From contig CAYQVW010000001.1 in the NCBI GenBank assembly GCA_964421245.1, positions 124,001 through 188,000 of the forward strand: DNA of 64,000 nt. Direction: 5' to 3'. The notes beneath the pieces were generated by a model. That model made no database searches, was not told the origin of the DNA, and was given only the letters and a program-made list of their open reading frames with translations. Made by a program: the position numbers and the translations under genes. This DNA comes from CAYQVW01 sp964421245. GTDB taxonomy: Bacteria; Margulisbacteria; WOR-1; XYC2-FULL-46-14. How positions within the stretch are numbered: position 1 is the stretch's first letter; each line of letters starts with the position of its first letter. Shown here in pieces: positions 8,318 to 16,587 of this stretch.

Positions 8318-9312
8318 GTAAAGTAAAAATATCTTTTTGTATGCCTACCCGTAATCGTGCTGATCTGATTGGCGAAGCGCTTGAAAGTGTTGTTTCTCAA
8401 GCTGATGATAGAGTGGAGATCGTAATCATAGATGGTGCATCAACAGATAATACTGCTGATGTGGTGCAACAATATCAGAAAAAGTTTAAGAATATAGTTT
8501 ATTATCAACTGGAAGAAAATGGTGGTGTAGATAGTGATATGGCGAAGGCTATTAAGTTAGCATCTGGCGAATATTGTTGGTTATTATCAGATGATGATGC
8601 ACTAAAACCTGGTGCAATAAAGAGAATGCTAAAAGAAATTGAATCAGGATGTGAAATATACATATGTAATACTGTAAGGTGTGATATTAATATGCGACCG
8701 ATTAGAGAGCATTTGTGGCTCTCTTTAGATGTTGGGGATAGAGTTTTTGATCTTCATAACAAAAAACAATTAATAGAATATTGCAATAAAGCAACTTCAA
8801 TTGGTGCGCTTTTTAGTTTTTGGAGCACAACTATATTTCGTCGTGAAGAATGGCTTAAGGTAGGACTTATTCCGGAATTTGATGGATCAGCATATGCAAT
8901 GGCATCAACTTTGCTTTCTTTTATTAAAGTAAAATGTAGGTTGAAATATGTAAGAGATTCTCTTGTCTTATGGCGTCATAATACTGACGGTTGCCTCCAA
9001 AATAGAATTGGACTAGTAAAGAGATTCCTGATTGACTTTGACGGATATTTACGGTTAGCTGATAAGTATTTTTCTGATGATAGTAAAACAAAAAATTCAT
9101 TTTTAAAAGTCATGACGCGTGAACATCCCTGGCATACAATTATTAATGTTACTTCGTTTATTAATAATTCTATACAGTGGAAATCATTTAAAGATAAAAT
9201 GCTTAATTTTGGGTATAATCCTCAAATGATAATGATTTGCTATGCTTTAGGACGATTTAAGAAACTTGTTGCCCTTGGTGTGATGATTAAGCGTAAGATA
9301 CTTAAGATATGA
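8314..9312 (+). CDS. GT2 family glycosyltransferase
   Basis: The protein begins SKVKISFCMPTRNRADLIGEALESV, a classic GT2 N-terminus, and has IIDGASTDNT and WLLSDDDALKPG, where DDD (about residue 92) is the metal-binding motif. Length is 332 residues. The start is TTG at 8314, inside the TTGA junction with the GMD-like gene. No alternative ATG fits the conserved N-terminus, so a TTG start is well supported. It belongs to the 4160-10556 operon and probably transfers the unusual sugar made by its neighbours, though no specificity can be read. Confidence 0.88.
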   Translation: MSKVKISFCMPTRNRADLIGEALESVVSQADDRVEIVIIDGASTDNTADVVQQYQKKFKNIVYYQLEENGGVDSDMAKAIKLASGEYCWLLSDDDALKPGAIKRMLKEIESGCEIYICNTVRCDINMRPIREHLWLSLDVGDRVFDLHNKKQLIEYCNKATSIGALFSFWSTTIFRREEWLKVGLIPEFDGSAYAMASTLLSFIKVKCRLKYVRDSLVLWRHNTDGCLQNRIGLVKRFLIDFDGYLRLADKYFSDDSKTKNSFLKVMTREHPWHTIINVTSFINNSIQWKSFKDKMLNFGYNPQMIMICYALGRFKKLVALGVMIKRKILKI

Positions 9313-10556
9313 TTGAAGCATTTATTTTGTCACTGCCATTCACTGCGTTTGCTCTGGTGAGATTAGCAACTGGAGATCTCCTGATAAGCTATTTTACCGT
9401 ATGTCTCCTAATATTTTATTTTTTTATGCGTAAAAATAATTTAATAATATTTTTTCCAAAAGAAATGAGAATATTATTATTGTTTATCCTTTATGTGTTA
9501 TCAGTAATTTTATGGCAATATCATACCGGAATATTAGCCAATAAGAGTGTTTCGCAGTTTGTGGTGCTTTGTGCATATTTTATTTTTTATCTACTGCTTG
9601 TCAATGTTTTTATACTGCAAAAAGAAGAGGGTTTTTTTAGGAATATTGGCTTGTTTGTCTTTGTGTCGGTTGTCGTTTCAATGCTTTCTTATCTTCAGAT
9701 GGTTTTTACACAAAATGTGCCTATTTTTTCTTGGTTTAGGAATGCCGAAAATGCATTTTCTGTGGTAAAAAAAGTTTCGGCTATTGACACTCATGTTTTA
9801 TGGAGAGGAGCACATAGAATTACAGGTTATGCCCCAGAACCATCAATGTGGGCTGCATTTTTGGCTGTTCCATTGAGTATTCTTTTTCCTCGTTTGTTTT
9901 TTTATTTCCGCAAAAAGGATCTTCTATTTATTATCATTATTACGGTTTCTTTTTTCTTTTCATATGGAAGAACGGGTTGGTTATCATTTTTTTGTGCTCT
10001 TCTTGTCATACCATTATTTTATCTGAAGAAGAGTAAGAAAGTAATTTTTGCTTTTTTTGTTGGTTTTGTTATATTGGCAATTTTGGGGGGTGCACTTCTT
10101 TATAATACATCAAATGATTACTCAAAAATGGAAAGAGTATTAGGGATGACAACAGCATGGAAGATGTTTGTTTCTAATCCTATATTTGGAGTTGGTTGGG
10201 GGGGGTATTCTGCTAATAGAGCAGCTTTTAGCTCAATAACAATTGGTGACTATGTTGGGAGTCTTGCATACAGTTTCTATTTTAGATTGTTGGGAGAAAC
10301 GGGTCTTATTGGCATATTCTTTTGGCTATGGTTTTTTAGGACAATGTTGATAAAAATATTTAATCAATATGATATATACAGGGACAATACAAAATTTAAA
10401 ATAGTATTAATGGGGTTGGGGTTATCTCTTTTTTCTATTATTTTTTCTCTGGTTAATATCGAGGGATTTAATTTTATGTACATTTGGTTTATTTTTGCAC
10501 TAATAAGTTCTTTTCCTTATATATTTAAAATTAAACCAATTGAGAACGGTAATTAA
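9309..10556 (+). CDS. O-antigen polymerase/ligase-like membrane protein
   Basis: A 415-residue polytopic membrane protein with about ten hydrophobic segments. A large loop contains GYAPEPSMWAAFLAVPLS, and a second loop contains MERVLGMTTAWKMFVSNPIFGVGWGGY. The pattern of an aromatic-rich periplasmic loop followed by NPIFGVGWGGY is characteristic of Wzy/WaaL O-antigen polymerase or ligase proteins. It would act in the inner membrane on undecaprenyl-linked repeats, either polymerising them or transferring them to an acceptor; sequence alone does not separate these. It overlaps the previous gene by 4 bases. Confidence 0.82.
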   Translation: MIEAFILSLPFTAFALVRLATGDLLISYFTVCLLIFYFFMRKNNLIIFFPKEMRILLLFILYVLSVILWQYHTGILANKSVSQFVVLCAYFIFYLLLVNVFILQKEEGFFRNIGLFVFVSVVVSMLSYLQMVFTQNVPIFSWFRNAENAFSVVKKVSAIDTHVLWRGAHRITGYAPEPSMWAAFLAVPLSILFPRLFFYFRKKDLLFIIIITVSFFFSYGRTGWLSFFCALLVIPLFYLKKSKKVIFAFFVGFVILAILGGALLYNTSNDYSKMERVLGMTTAWKMFVSNPIFGVGWGGYSANRAAFSSITIGDYVGSLAYSFYFRLLGETGLIGIFFWLWFFRTMLIKIFNQYDIYRDNTKFKIVLMGLGLSLFSIIFSLVNIEGFNFMYIWFIFALISSFPYIFKIKPIENGN

Positions 10557-10568
10557 TAGTAATATTAT

Positions 10569-11669
10569 ATGAAAATTCTAATGCAGAATAGGTTAGATGC
10601 TTTATCTCATCCTGGTGGGGATACAATTCAAATGTTCAAAACAAAAGAGCAATTAGAAAAAATAGGCTACTCTGTGGATATTTCGTGCGAATTAAATCCA
10701 AATCTCTCGGATTATGATATAGTTCACCTTTTTAACATAACACGTGTTCATGAGACGTATTTGCAATTTTTAAATGCAAAAAAGCAGAACAAACCTGTTG
10801 TTCTATCCTCAATCTATCAGAATTTCAATGAATTGGATTTTAGATATAATCCCATTGCCAAAAAAATATTTCAGATATTGGGGAAAAACCGTAGAGAATT
10901 AATTAAAACTTTTGGTCGGGCAATTATTAATCGGAAACATCTCTATCCTGCTTTTAAACAGTTCCAAGTTGGATTCAAGAATCAACAGAAACAATTATTA
11001 TTGCATTCAAATTTAGTTTTGCCAAATTCAAAAGGTGAGGTAGATGCTATTGAGAATGATTTTAACGTGAAGATTTCCTATGAGGTTATTCCAAATGCTG
11101 TTGATTTGGCATTTGCAAAATCAGACAATTCTTTTGTCCAAAGTACTGGTTGGAAGGATTATGTATTGTGTGTTGCAAATTATCATGTATTGAAAAATCA
11201 AATTGCTTTATTGAAAGCATTGAAAAATGATGACTATAAAATTGTTCTTGTCGGTCTTCGTGTTTCTACGCACAAGAAGTATTATGAATCACTTTTAGAA
11301 TTCGCTAATACAATGAATGGTAGGGTTAAGATTTTGGGTAAATTATCTCAGGAGGAACTAGTTTCTGTATATTCGGGCGCAAGAGTTGTGGCTTTACCTA
11401 GCTGGTTTGAGACAACCGGGCTTGTTTGTCTTGAAGGTGCTTTGTCTGGTTGCAATATTGTTATTACTAATCGTGGCCATTCAAAAGAATATTTTGAGGA
11501 TATGGCTTTTTATTGTGATCCTGCCGATATTAATTCCATAAGAGAAGCAGTTCATAGTGCCTATCAATCACCAAGAAACCTAAAATTAAAACAGCATATT
11601 CTTAAAAAGTTTACATGGGAAAAAACTGCTAAATTAACTTCTGAGGCATATTCTAGTATTTTGCTCTAA
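10569..11669 (+). CDS. GT4-type (GT-B) glycosyltransferase
   Basis: A 366-residue GT-B fold enzyme. The C-terminal domain has VANYHVLKNQIALLKAL, GKLSQEELVSVYSGARVVALPSWFETTGLVCLEG in outline, and the EX7E motif in ETTGLVCLE (about residues 281-289), which binds the nucleotide-sugar diphosphate. It starts 12 bases after the polymerase-like gene, with no obvious Shine-Dalgarno, so it probably ends the plus-strand operon. Its 3' end overlaps the convergent minus-strand gene by 17 bases. Sugar specificity is unknown. Confidence 0.86.
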   Translation: MKILMQNRLDALSHPGGDTIQMFKTKEQLEKIGYSVDISCELNPNLSDYDIVHLFNITRVHETYLQFLNAKKQNKPVVLSSIYQNFNELDFRYNPIAKKIFQILGKNRRELIKTFGRAIINRKHLYPAFKQFQVGFKNQQKQLLLHSNLVLPNSKGEVDAIENDFNVKISYEVIPNAVDLAFAKSDNSFVQSTGWKDYVLCVANYHVLKNQIALLKALKNDDYKIVLVGLRVSTHKKYYESLLEFANTMNGRVKILGKLSQEELVSVYSGARVVALPSWFETTGLVCLEGALSGCNIVITNRGHSKEYFEDMAFYCDPADINSIREAVHSAYQSPRNLKLKQHILKKFTWEKTAKLTSEAYSSILL

Positions 11670-13524
11670 ATTGATATATATATATCAAAGGCCGTGACGG
11701 CAGTTTGATATAAGGTCGCAATAAGCTGTATGAATATCCGACTAGTAAATCAAATAAGTCTTCCGAATTACCATCAACAGTAGTTGTATTGATTAATTTC
11801 ACTTTGTTTGAATAACCATGAAAATCAACTTCACCCTGTTTAATTACAAAAATATTTTTTACCTTATATTGGCTAAATTTTCTCTCAATATAGGCTAAAT
11901 CATTAAATGGAGAATCTTTGCTTAAGGTGTGCCGTTGATCTCTGAATATATTAATGATCTTTTGTTTGTAGGGGGTGTATTTCTGTGCCAGCTGCTTTGT
12001 AATGTTCTTTTCAGCGCCGACATTAAAATAAATATTTTTTGAATCAAGAATAATTCCTTCTTCATCGATGTAGCCGTTTTTAATTAAAATTGAAAATAGG
12101 TTTTTGTTTCCGTTTTTTGGTATTGCATTATTTTTTATAATTCGAATGTTTTGGTTTGGTAACACAAAAGGCTCGTATACCATTCGGGTGATTGTGAGGG
12201 CTAGGGTGCTATCTGATGTGTTATTAATATGTTTCCCTGCATTATTCCACGAAATGAAATAATTGCCCCATCCTCCTCTATACCGAATGAGTCGAATTGA
12301 ATTTTCGGCAACTTGAAGAAGCATTAAAACTACAAATCCTATGAGGAAATATTTTCTATATTGTTTTTTTATTCCACGTATTATTAATACAGAATAATAA
12401 CAAATGAATATAATCAGTGCTCCTTTGAAGTATGAGCAATCAACCATTTGAAAGCCATAGGTAGAGTAAGCAAAACCACGAGCTATTGCTATTATCATGA
12501 AAGAAAAGAAAAACCAGAGAGCAAAAAGGAAAGTTCTCTCTTTTAAAAATATATAATAATTGTTTGTTTTTTTTAAGATAAGAATCCTATTTTTGAATAA
12601 CATTTGTAATAAATGTAATCCTAGTAAAACAATTAGTAGTATAAGGCTTAAATTTCCGATACCAATCCGTGCATATTTAATGTTTTTTATGGAAGTGATA
12701 AAGATATCAAATATGGTTCTGGTGGTAGATCCAGTGTTGTAACCGGCAACGTTAATTATTGAGGAGGTAGGGAATCCCAAAAACAGTTTTGTAATAAAAC
12801 CTAAAACTGGAAGTTGTAAAACCAACATGGTGATTAATGCTAAGATATGATATTTTAAATCGTATTTTCGAAAGACAAGGATAACTAATAGAAAAATAAT
12901 GCTAACATAGCGATCACCACCCTTTGCCAGAACAGCATAGTTGGTGGATAAATAGATTAGTAAATAGTAAAACCATACACCTATTCCAGTTACATTTTTT
13001 TTATCAAGTAATTTTAAAAACAATAAAATAGCGATAAAAATGGCTGTCTGAGCATACAGCCCTATATCTACGTTATATGCTAAGAATACCCAAAGCTCAG
13101 CAGAAGTTGTGTAAACAAGTGTTCCCAATAGAGCAAATAACCGTGATACGCGCCCGATGATTATAAACATTAAACAAGCATTTATAGCAAAAAAGATTGA
13201 TTTAAATATTCTAAACTTTACGATATCGTTACCAAAAAATACTTCTAATAATTTGTATGTTGTAAATGCATATGGCCGATCATTATAATTAAAACTGAAT
13301 GATATCTGGAGTAATCTTTCTGGCCTAATGATTTCCTTTGCAGAATCGATTAGGAGCATTGTGGAATATTGTGACTTTGTTGGATTTTCAATATTTATTG
13401 GACAAATACTATTATTGTTATTAACAATTATATCTTCCCAAAAAAAGGGTAGACTATAGGTAAAAAATATCCCCCACAAAAAAGTAAACAAAAAAACTAT
13501 CAACAATAAAATCTTATTCTTCAT
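11653..13524 (-). CDS. Large multi-pass membrane protein, possibly GT-C type
   Basis: About 623 residues with roughly a dozen hydrophobic segments in the first two thirds, then a soluble C-terminal domain of about 180 residues. The first extracytoplasmic loop carries an acidic pair after the first helix (LPFFWEDI), as in GT-C glycosyltransferases that use polyprenyl-phosphate sugars, but I cannot assign a family firmly. A TTG at 13539 is in frame upstream, but ATG 13524, giving MKNKILLLIVF, is the more natural start. The gene overlaps the upstream GT2-methyltransferase gene by 11 bases. The DPM-like upstream domain could make the lipid-linked sugar this protein uses. Confidence 0.7.
   Translation of the reverse strand: MKNKILLLIVFLFTFLWGIFFTYSLPFFWEDIIVNNNNSICPINIENPTKSQYSTMLLIDSAKEIIRPERLLQISFSFNYNDRPYAFTTYKLLEVFFGNDIVKFRIFKSIFFAINACLMFIIIGRVSRLFALLGTLVYTTSAELWVFLAYNVDIGLYAQTAIFIAILLFLKLLDKKNVTGIGVWFYYLLIYLSTNYAVLAKGGDRYVSIIFLLVILVFRKYDLKYHILALITMLVLQLPVLGFITKLFLGFPTSSIINVAGYNTGSTTRTIFDIFITSIKNIKYARIGIGNLSLILLIVLLGLHLLQMLFKNRILILKKTNNYYIFLKERTFLFALWFFFSFMIIAIARGFAYSTYGFQMVDCSYFKGALIIFICYYSVLIIRGIKKQYRKYFLIGFVVLMLLQVAENSIRLIRYRGGWGNYFISWNNAGKHINNTSDSTLALTITRMVYEPFVLPNQNIRIIKNNAIPKNGNKNLFSILIKNGYIDEEGIILDSKNIYFNVGAEKNITKQLAQKYTPYKQKIINIFRDQRHTLSKDSPFNDLAYIERKFSQYKVKNIFVIKQGEVDFHGYSNKVKLINTTTVDGNSEDLFDLLVGYSYSLLRPYIKLPSRPLIYIYQFRAKY
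11671..11688. repeat. 18-bp AT palindrome at convergent gene ends
   Basis: TTGATATATATATATCAA is a perfect 18-base palindrome just after the plus-strand GT4 stop and inside the last codons of the minus-strand membrane protein gene. It could be part of a weak bidirectional transcription end, but the stem is all A/T apart from its two outer G:C pairs and has no loop, so the function is uncertain. Confidence 0.4.
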
Positions 13525-14965
13525 GCGGTTTTCTGCCAATGCAGATTATTGACAATCCTTTCCATGGCAAAAAATTATCTATTAATCGAAGGGTCCAAAT
13601 CAATGAATTAAGTATTTTTAGTTGGAGCTTTGAAATAGACTTGCGTCTTAAAAGTTTGCCATTAATTATCCAGCTTAAAACGCCGATCTTATTAAATGAC
13701 TGAATGGTCTGTTCGATTTCAAAACCGGCAGTTCTCATAATTTCAATTAATTGATCCGTAGAATAACGTCTGTAATGACCAACTTCCTTATCAAGGGAAG
13801 AAAAAAGCCATTGTCCTTGGGGTACCAAAATTATTGCTTTACCACCGGGGGATAAGGCCGAATAAATGTTTTTTAAAGAATTAATGTCATTTTCAACATG
13901 TTCCAAAACATTCAAACAGACAACCGTGTCGAAATTCTCCTTAAAATCAATGAAATCATCTGAATTTATTAAGTTAATTTTTTCTACTTCAAGATATGGT
14001 TTGTTTTTGCAGTAATTTTTCAAATAATCTAGATAATATTCATTTATTTCACTTGCTACATACCTTTGTCGAGGAGTTAACTGTTTTGTCAAATTGCCAA
14101 TTCCAGCCCCAATTTCTAAAACTCTTTTTCCCAGGAATGGCCGGATAATGTCTGCCATCCATTTTGAAAAATTGGGCGCTTGGGTCAGGCTCAATAAAAT
14201 ATGGGATCCATACTGACCCTTTTTATAAATATCATCAATAAATGAATATTTTAATAAGGTCATTAGGGCCTTTGGTCCATCCTTCCAACTGATTTTTTTA
14301 CCTTCTTCTTTTGTTCTTCCTGAATAGCTAATTGGTACCTCAAATATATGTGCGCCCCGTTTTGTGAGTTTTACGGAAATTTCAGGTTCAAAGTCAAACC
14401 CATTGGAGCGTATTGGGATGGATTTTAAAAGTTTTGTCCGAACTGCTTTATAACAAGTTTCCATGTCAGTAAAATTTATATCGGTAATTAAGTTTGCTAG
14501 AAAAGTTAGAAATCGATTTACCATTGCATGTCTGTAATAAAGTAGTCGAGTATAACCCCTAACTAAAAATCTTGATCCATATACAGCATCAGCCCCTTCC
14601 TTTATAAAAGGGAGCATAAGTTTGTGGAAATCATTAGGATCGTATTCTAAATCTGCATCTTGAATTATACAAACATCCTTGCTTGCTTTACTTATTCCTG
14701 TCCGTAAAGCTGCCCCTTTTCCTTGATTCTTAGGATGCTCTATGTAAATTAGATTGGTGTATCTCTTTTCCATCTGGTGTAGAATTTCTCTTGTTCCATC
14801 TTTTGATCCATCATCAATAACAATAAGTTCAATTTCTGAAATATGAGGACTTTTTACCGCTATAACCTTTCTGATGCATTCGGCAACAGTATATACTTCA
14901 TTATAGACTGGCATTATTACTGAAATAGATAGTGAGCAGGTTTTTTCTGAAGCAATTGGTCCCAT
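13514..14965 (-). CDS. Fused GT2 (DPM1-like) glycosyltransferase and SAM methyltransferase
   Basis: Two domains in one 483-residue chain. Residues 1 to about 240 are a polyprenyl-phosphate glycosyltransferase-like GT2 domain: SVIMPVYNE, VIDDGSKDGT, QDADLEYDPNDF, then VYGSRFL and the ETCYKAVR motif common to DPM1/DpgD-like proteins. Residues from about 270 are a class I methyltransferase with RVLEIGAGIGNLT (about 284-296), CLNVLEHVEND and the C-terminal hydrophobic RKSISKLQL region. AAGGAG precedes ATG 14965. It overlaps the downstream membrane protein gene by 11 bases. The methyltransferase may modify the sugar or lipid made by the first domain; this is inference. Confidence 0.88.
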   Translation of the reverse strand: MGPIASEKTCSLSISVIMPVYNEVYTVAECIRKVIAVKSPHISEIELIVIDDGSKDGTREILHQMEKRYTNLIYIEHPKNQGKGAALRTGISKASKDVCIIQDADLEYDPNDFHKLMLPFIKEGADAVYGSRFLVRGYTRLLYYRHAMVNRFLTFLANLITDINFTDMETCYKAVRTKLLKSIPIRSNGFDFEPEISVKLTKRGAHIFEVPISYSGRTKEEGKKISWKDGPKALMTLLKYSFIDDIYKKGQYGSHILLSLTQAPNFSKWMADIIRPFLGKRVLEIGAGIGNLTKQLTPRQRYVASEINEYYLDYLKNYCKNKPYLEVEKINLINSDDFIDFKENFDTVVCLNVLEHVENDINSLKNIYSALSPGGKAIILVPQGQWLFSSLDKEVGHYRRYSTDQLIEIMRTAGFEIEQTIQSFNKIGVLSWIINGKLLRRKSISKLQLKILNSLIWTLRLIDNFLPWKGLSIICIGRKPHEE

Positions 14966-14992
14966 TATATTCTCCTTGTTAAATTATAACAT

Positions 14993-16435
14993 TTATCTGT
15001 CATTTTGATTATTTCCTCTAAAGAAAAACAAAAGAGCCCCAAATCCGCCTAAGAGAATTTTTATATCTTCAAGAGATCTAATACTTAATATCTTTTTTAT
15101 GAGGTATCTTGGAGTAAAATAAAAACTACGATACATTTTTTTATAAAGATCTTTGATTTCTTTTGCGCTTAGATTTTCTAACCTCATTACTGGTTTTGCA
15201 AAATTATAATCATCCCAATCATAGGTTAGAAGAAGATTTCTTTCCTTGGCCCAATTAAACATAGCAGTCCCGGGGAAAGGGGTAGTAATATTAACTATCA
15301 AAAAATCTGGATTTATTTTCTTTAAAAACCTGATATTGTTTTTGATTATTTCATCATTATCTCCTGGATTGCCAACCATGAAAGCGAGTCTGCACTCAAT
15401 ACCAGCTTTTTTAGTCCAGCTTGAGGCACTAATTACCTGATTGAGGTTAATTTTTTTGTTAATATTTCTTAATACCGTTTCATCAATGCTTTCAACCCCA
15501 TACATAATTTGATGACAGCCAGCCTCCTTCATTTTCTTTAGCATTTCAAAATCGACAAAATCAACTCTTGCAAAACAGGTCCAGGATATATCGGTCTTGT
15601 TTTTAATAAGCAGGTCGCACAATTTCATTACATTTTTCTTATAAACTGTAAAAGTATCATCATAAAAAAGAATCTGTTTGATTTTATAGTTTTTAATTAA
15701 ATATTTTATTTCTGTAAAAATCCTTTCAGCTGATTTAAAAACCAATCTATTTCCTAATGTTTTGCTGCAATAGGTGCATTTTCCTGGACATCCTCTCGAA
15801 GTCATCATACTCATTGCTGGTAGTTTTTTATATGATCCTTTTGTTGGTCGGTATTTTAAAATAGGTAGCAAGTCATACGCGGGAAGAGGTAAAGAATCTA
15901 GGTCTTTTATTCGTTCTCTTGGTTGATTAGCTATAGTCTTATATTTGCCTTCAATTTGTTGTTTAAAGATTATTCCATTTATTTGTTCTAGGTTTCTGCC
16001 CGCTACTATCTCATGAAAAGTTATTTCTCCTTCTCCCACCACAACCACATCAACAAATTTGTTGTTAATAACTTCATCAGCAACAAAAGTTGCATGTACA
16101 CCACCAAAAACAATCATTGCGTTTGGATAATACTCTTTGCAAATTTCAGCGACCTTATAGGCCTTCTTAATATTACAGGTCAAGGTTGTAAAGCCGATTA
16201 TTCGAATCGATGAGTACCTTTGTACATATTCCTTTTCAAAATATGACTTAAACGATTCAACTGCAGGTGTTTCGATATTACTGTCAATTATTTTAATGGT
16301 ATAGTTTTTATCACGCAAATAGCCTCCCAGATCAGCCAATCCCAATGGGGGAAAATTGGAACTAATTTGCTTCCAAATATTATCATTATTATGGTGAATC
16401 GGTGGGGAAATCAATAAACAGTCTAAATTCTTAAT
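14993..16435 (-). CDS. Cobalamin-binding-domain radical SAM protein, probable ATT start
   Basis: An N-terminal B12-binding-like domain (FGGVHATF, VVVGEGE) is followed by a radical SAM core with SRGCPGKCTYCS, three cysteines for the 4Fe-4S cluster, near residue 215. Such proteins often methylate or rearrange unactivated carbons; the substrate here is unknown. The first NTG codon is TTG 16414, but that would cut the first beta strand NLDCLLISPP. The frame stays open upstream to a stop near 16454, with no NTG codon, and GGGAGGG (16444-16450) stands 8 bases before ATT 16435. I therefore place the start at ATT, giving IKNLDCLLISPP. It leads a minus-strand operon with the fused GT2-methyltransferase gene. 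Confidence 0.83.
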   Translation of the reverse strand: MKNLDCLLISPPIHHNNDNIWKQISSNFPPLGLADLGGYLRDKNYTIKIIDSNIETPAVESFKSYFEKEYVQRYSSIRIIGFTTLTCNIKKAYKVAEICKEYYPNAMIVFGGVHATFVADEVINNKFVDVVVVGEGEITFHEIVAGRNLEQINGIIFKQQIEGKYKTIANQPRERIKDLDSLPLPAYDLLPILKYRPTKGSYKKLPAMSMMTSRGCPGKCTYCSKTLGNRLVFKSAERIFTEIKYLIKNYKIKQILFYDDTFTVYKKNVMKLCDLLIKNKTDISWTCFARVDFVDFEMLKKMKEAGCHQIMYGVESIDETVLRNINKKINLNQVISASSWTKKAGIECRLAFMVGNPGDNDEIIKNNIRFLKKINPDFLIVNITTPFPGTAMFNWAKERNLLLTYDWDDYNFAKPVMRLENLSAKEIKDLYKKMYRSFYFTPRYLIKKILSIRSLEDIKILLGGFGALLFFFRGNNQNDR

Positions 16436-16587
16436 GGCCTTTACCCTCCCATATTAGTTCAACTATCAAATGAGTTCACCCATTTTCTCATATTTTTGAT
16501 GATATTAGGAGAGGGAATATAGAGAAAAGAAACCGAGACCAATAGCAGCTATCTTACCAATTACATAAATGATAAAATATTATCTGA
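16436..16587. promoter_or_regulatory. Divergent intergenic region with promoter-like boxes
   Basis: This is the only divergent junction in the glycan locus. On the plus strand, TAAAAT (16573-16578) lies 9 bases before ATG 16588 with no Shine-Dalgarno, suggesting a leaderless start. On the minus strand a TATATT box preceded by TTGGTC about 15 bases earlier lies upstream of the radical SAM gene. Neither -35 is strong; the calls rest on pattern alone. Confidence 0.4.
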
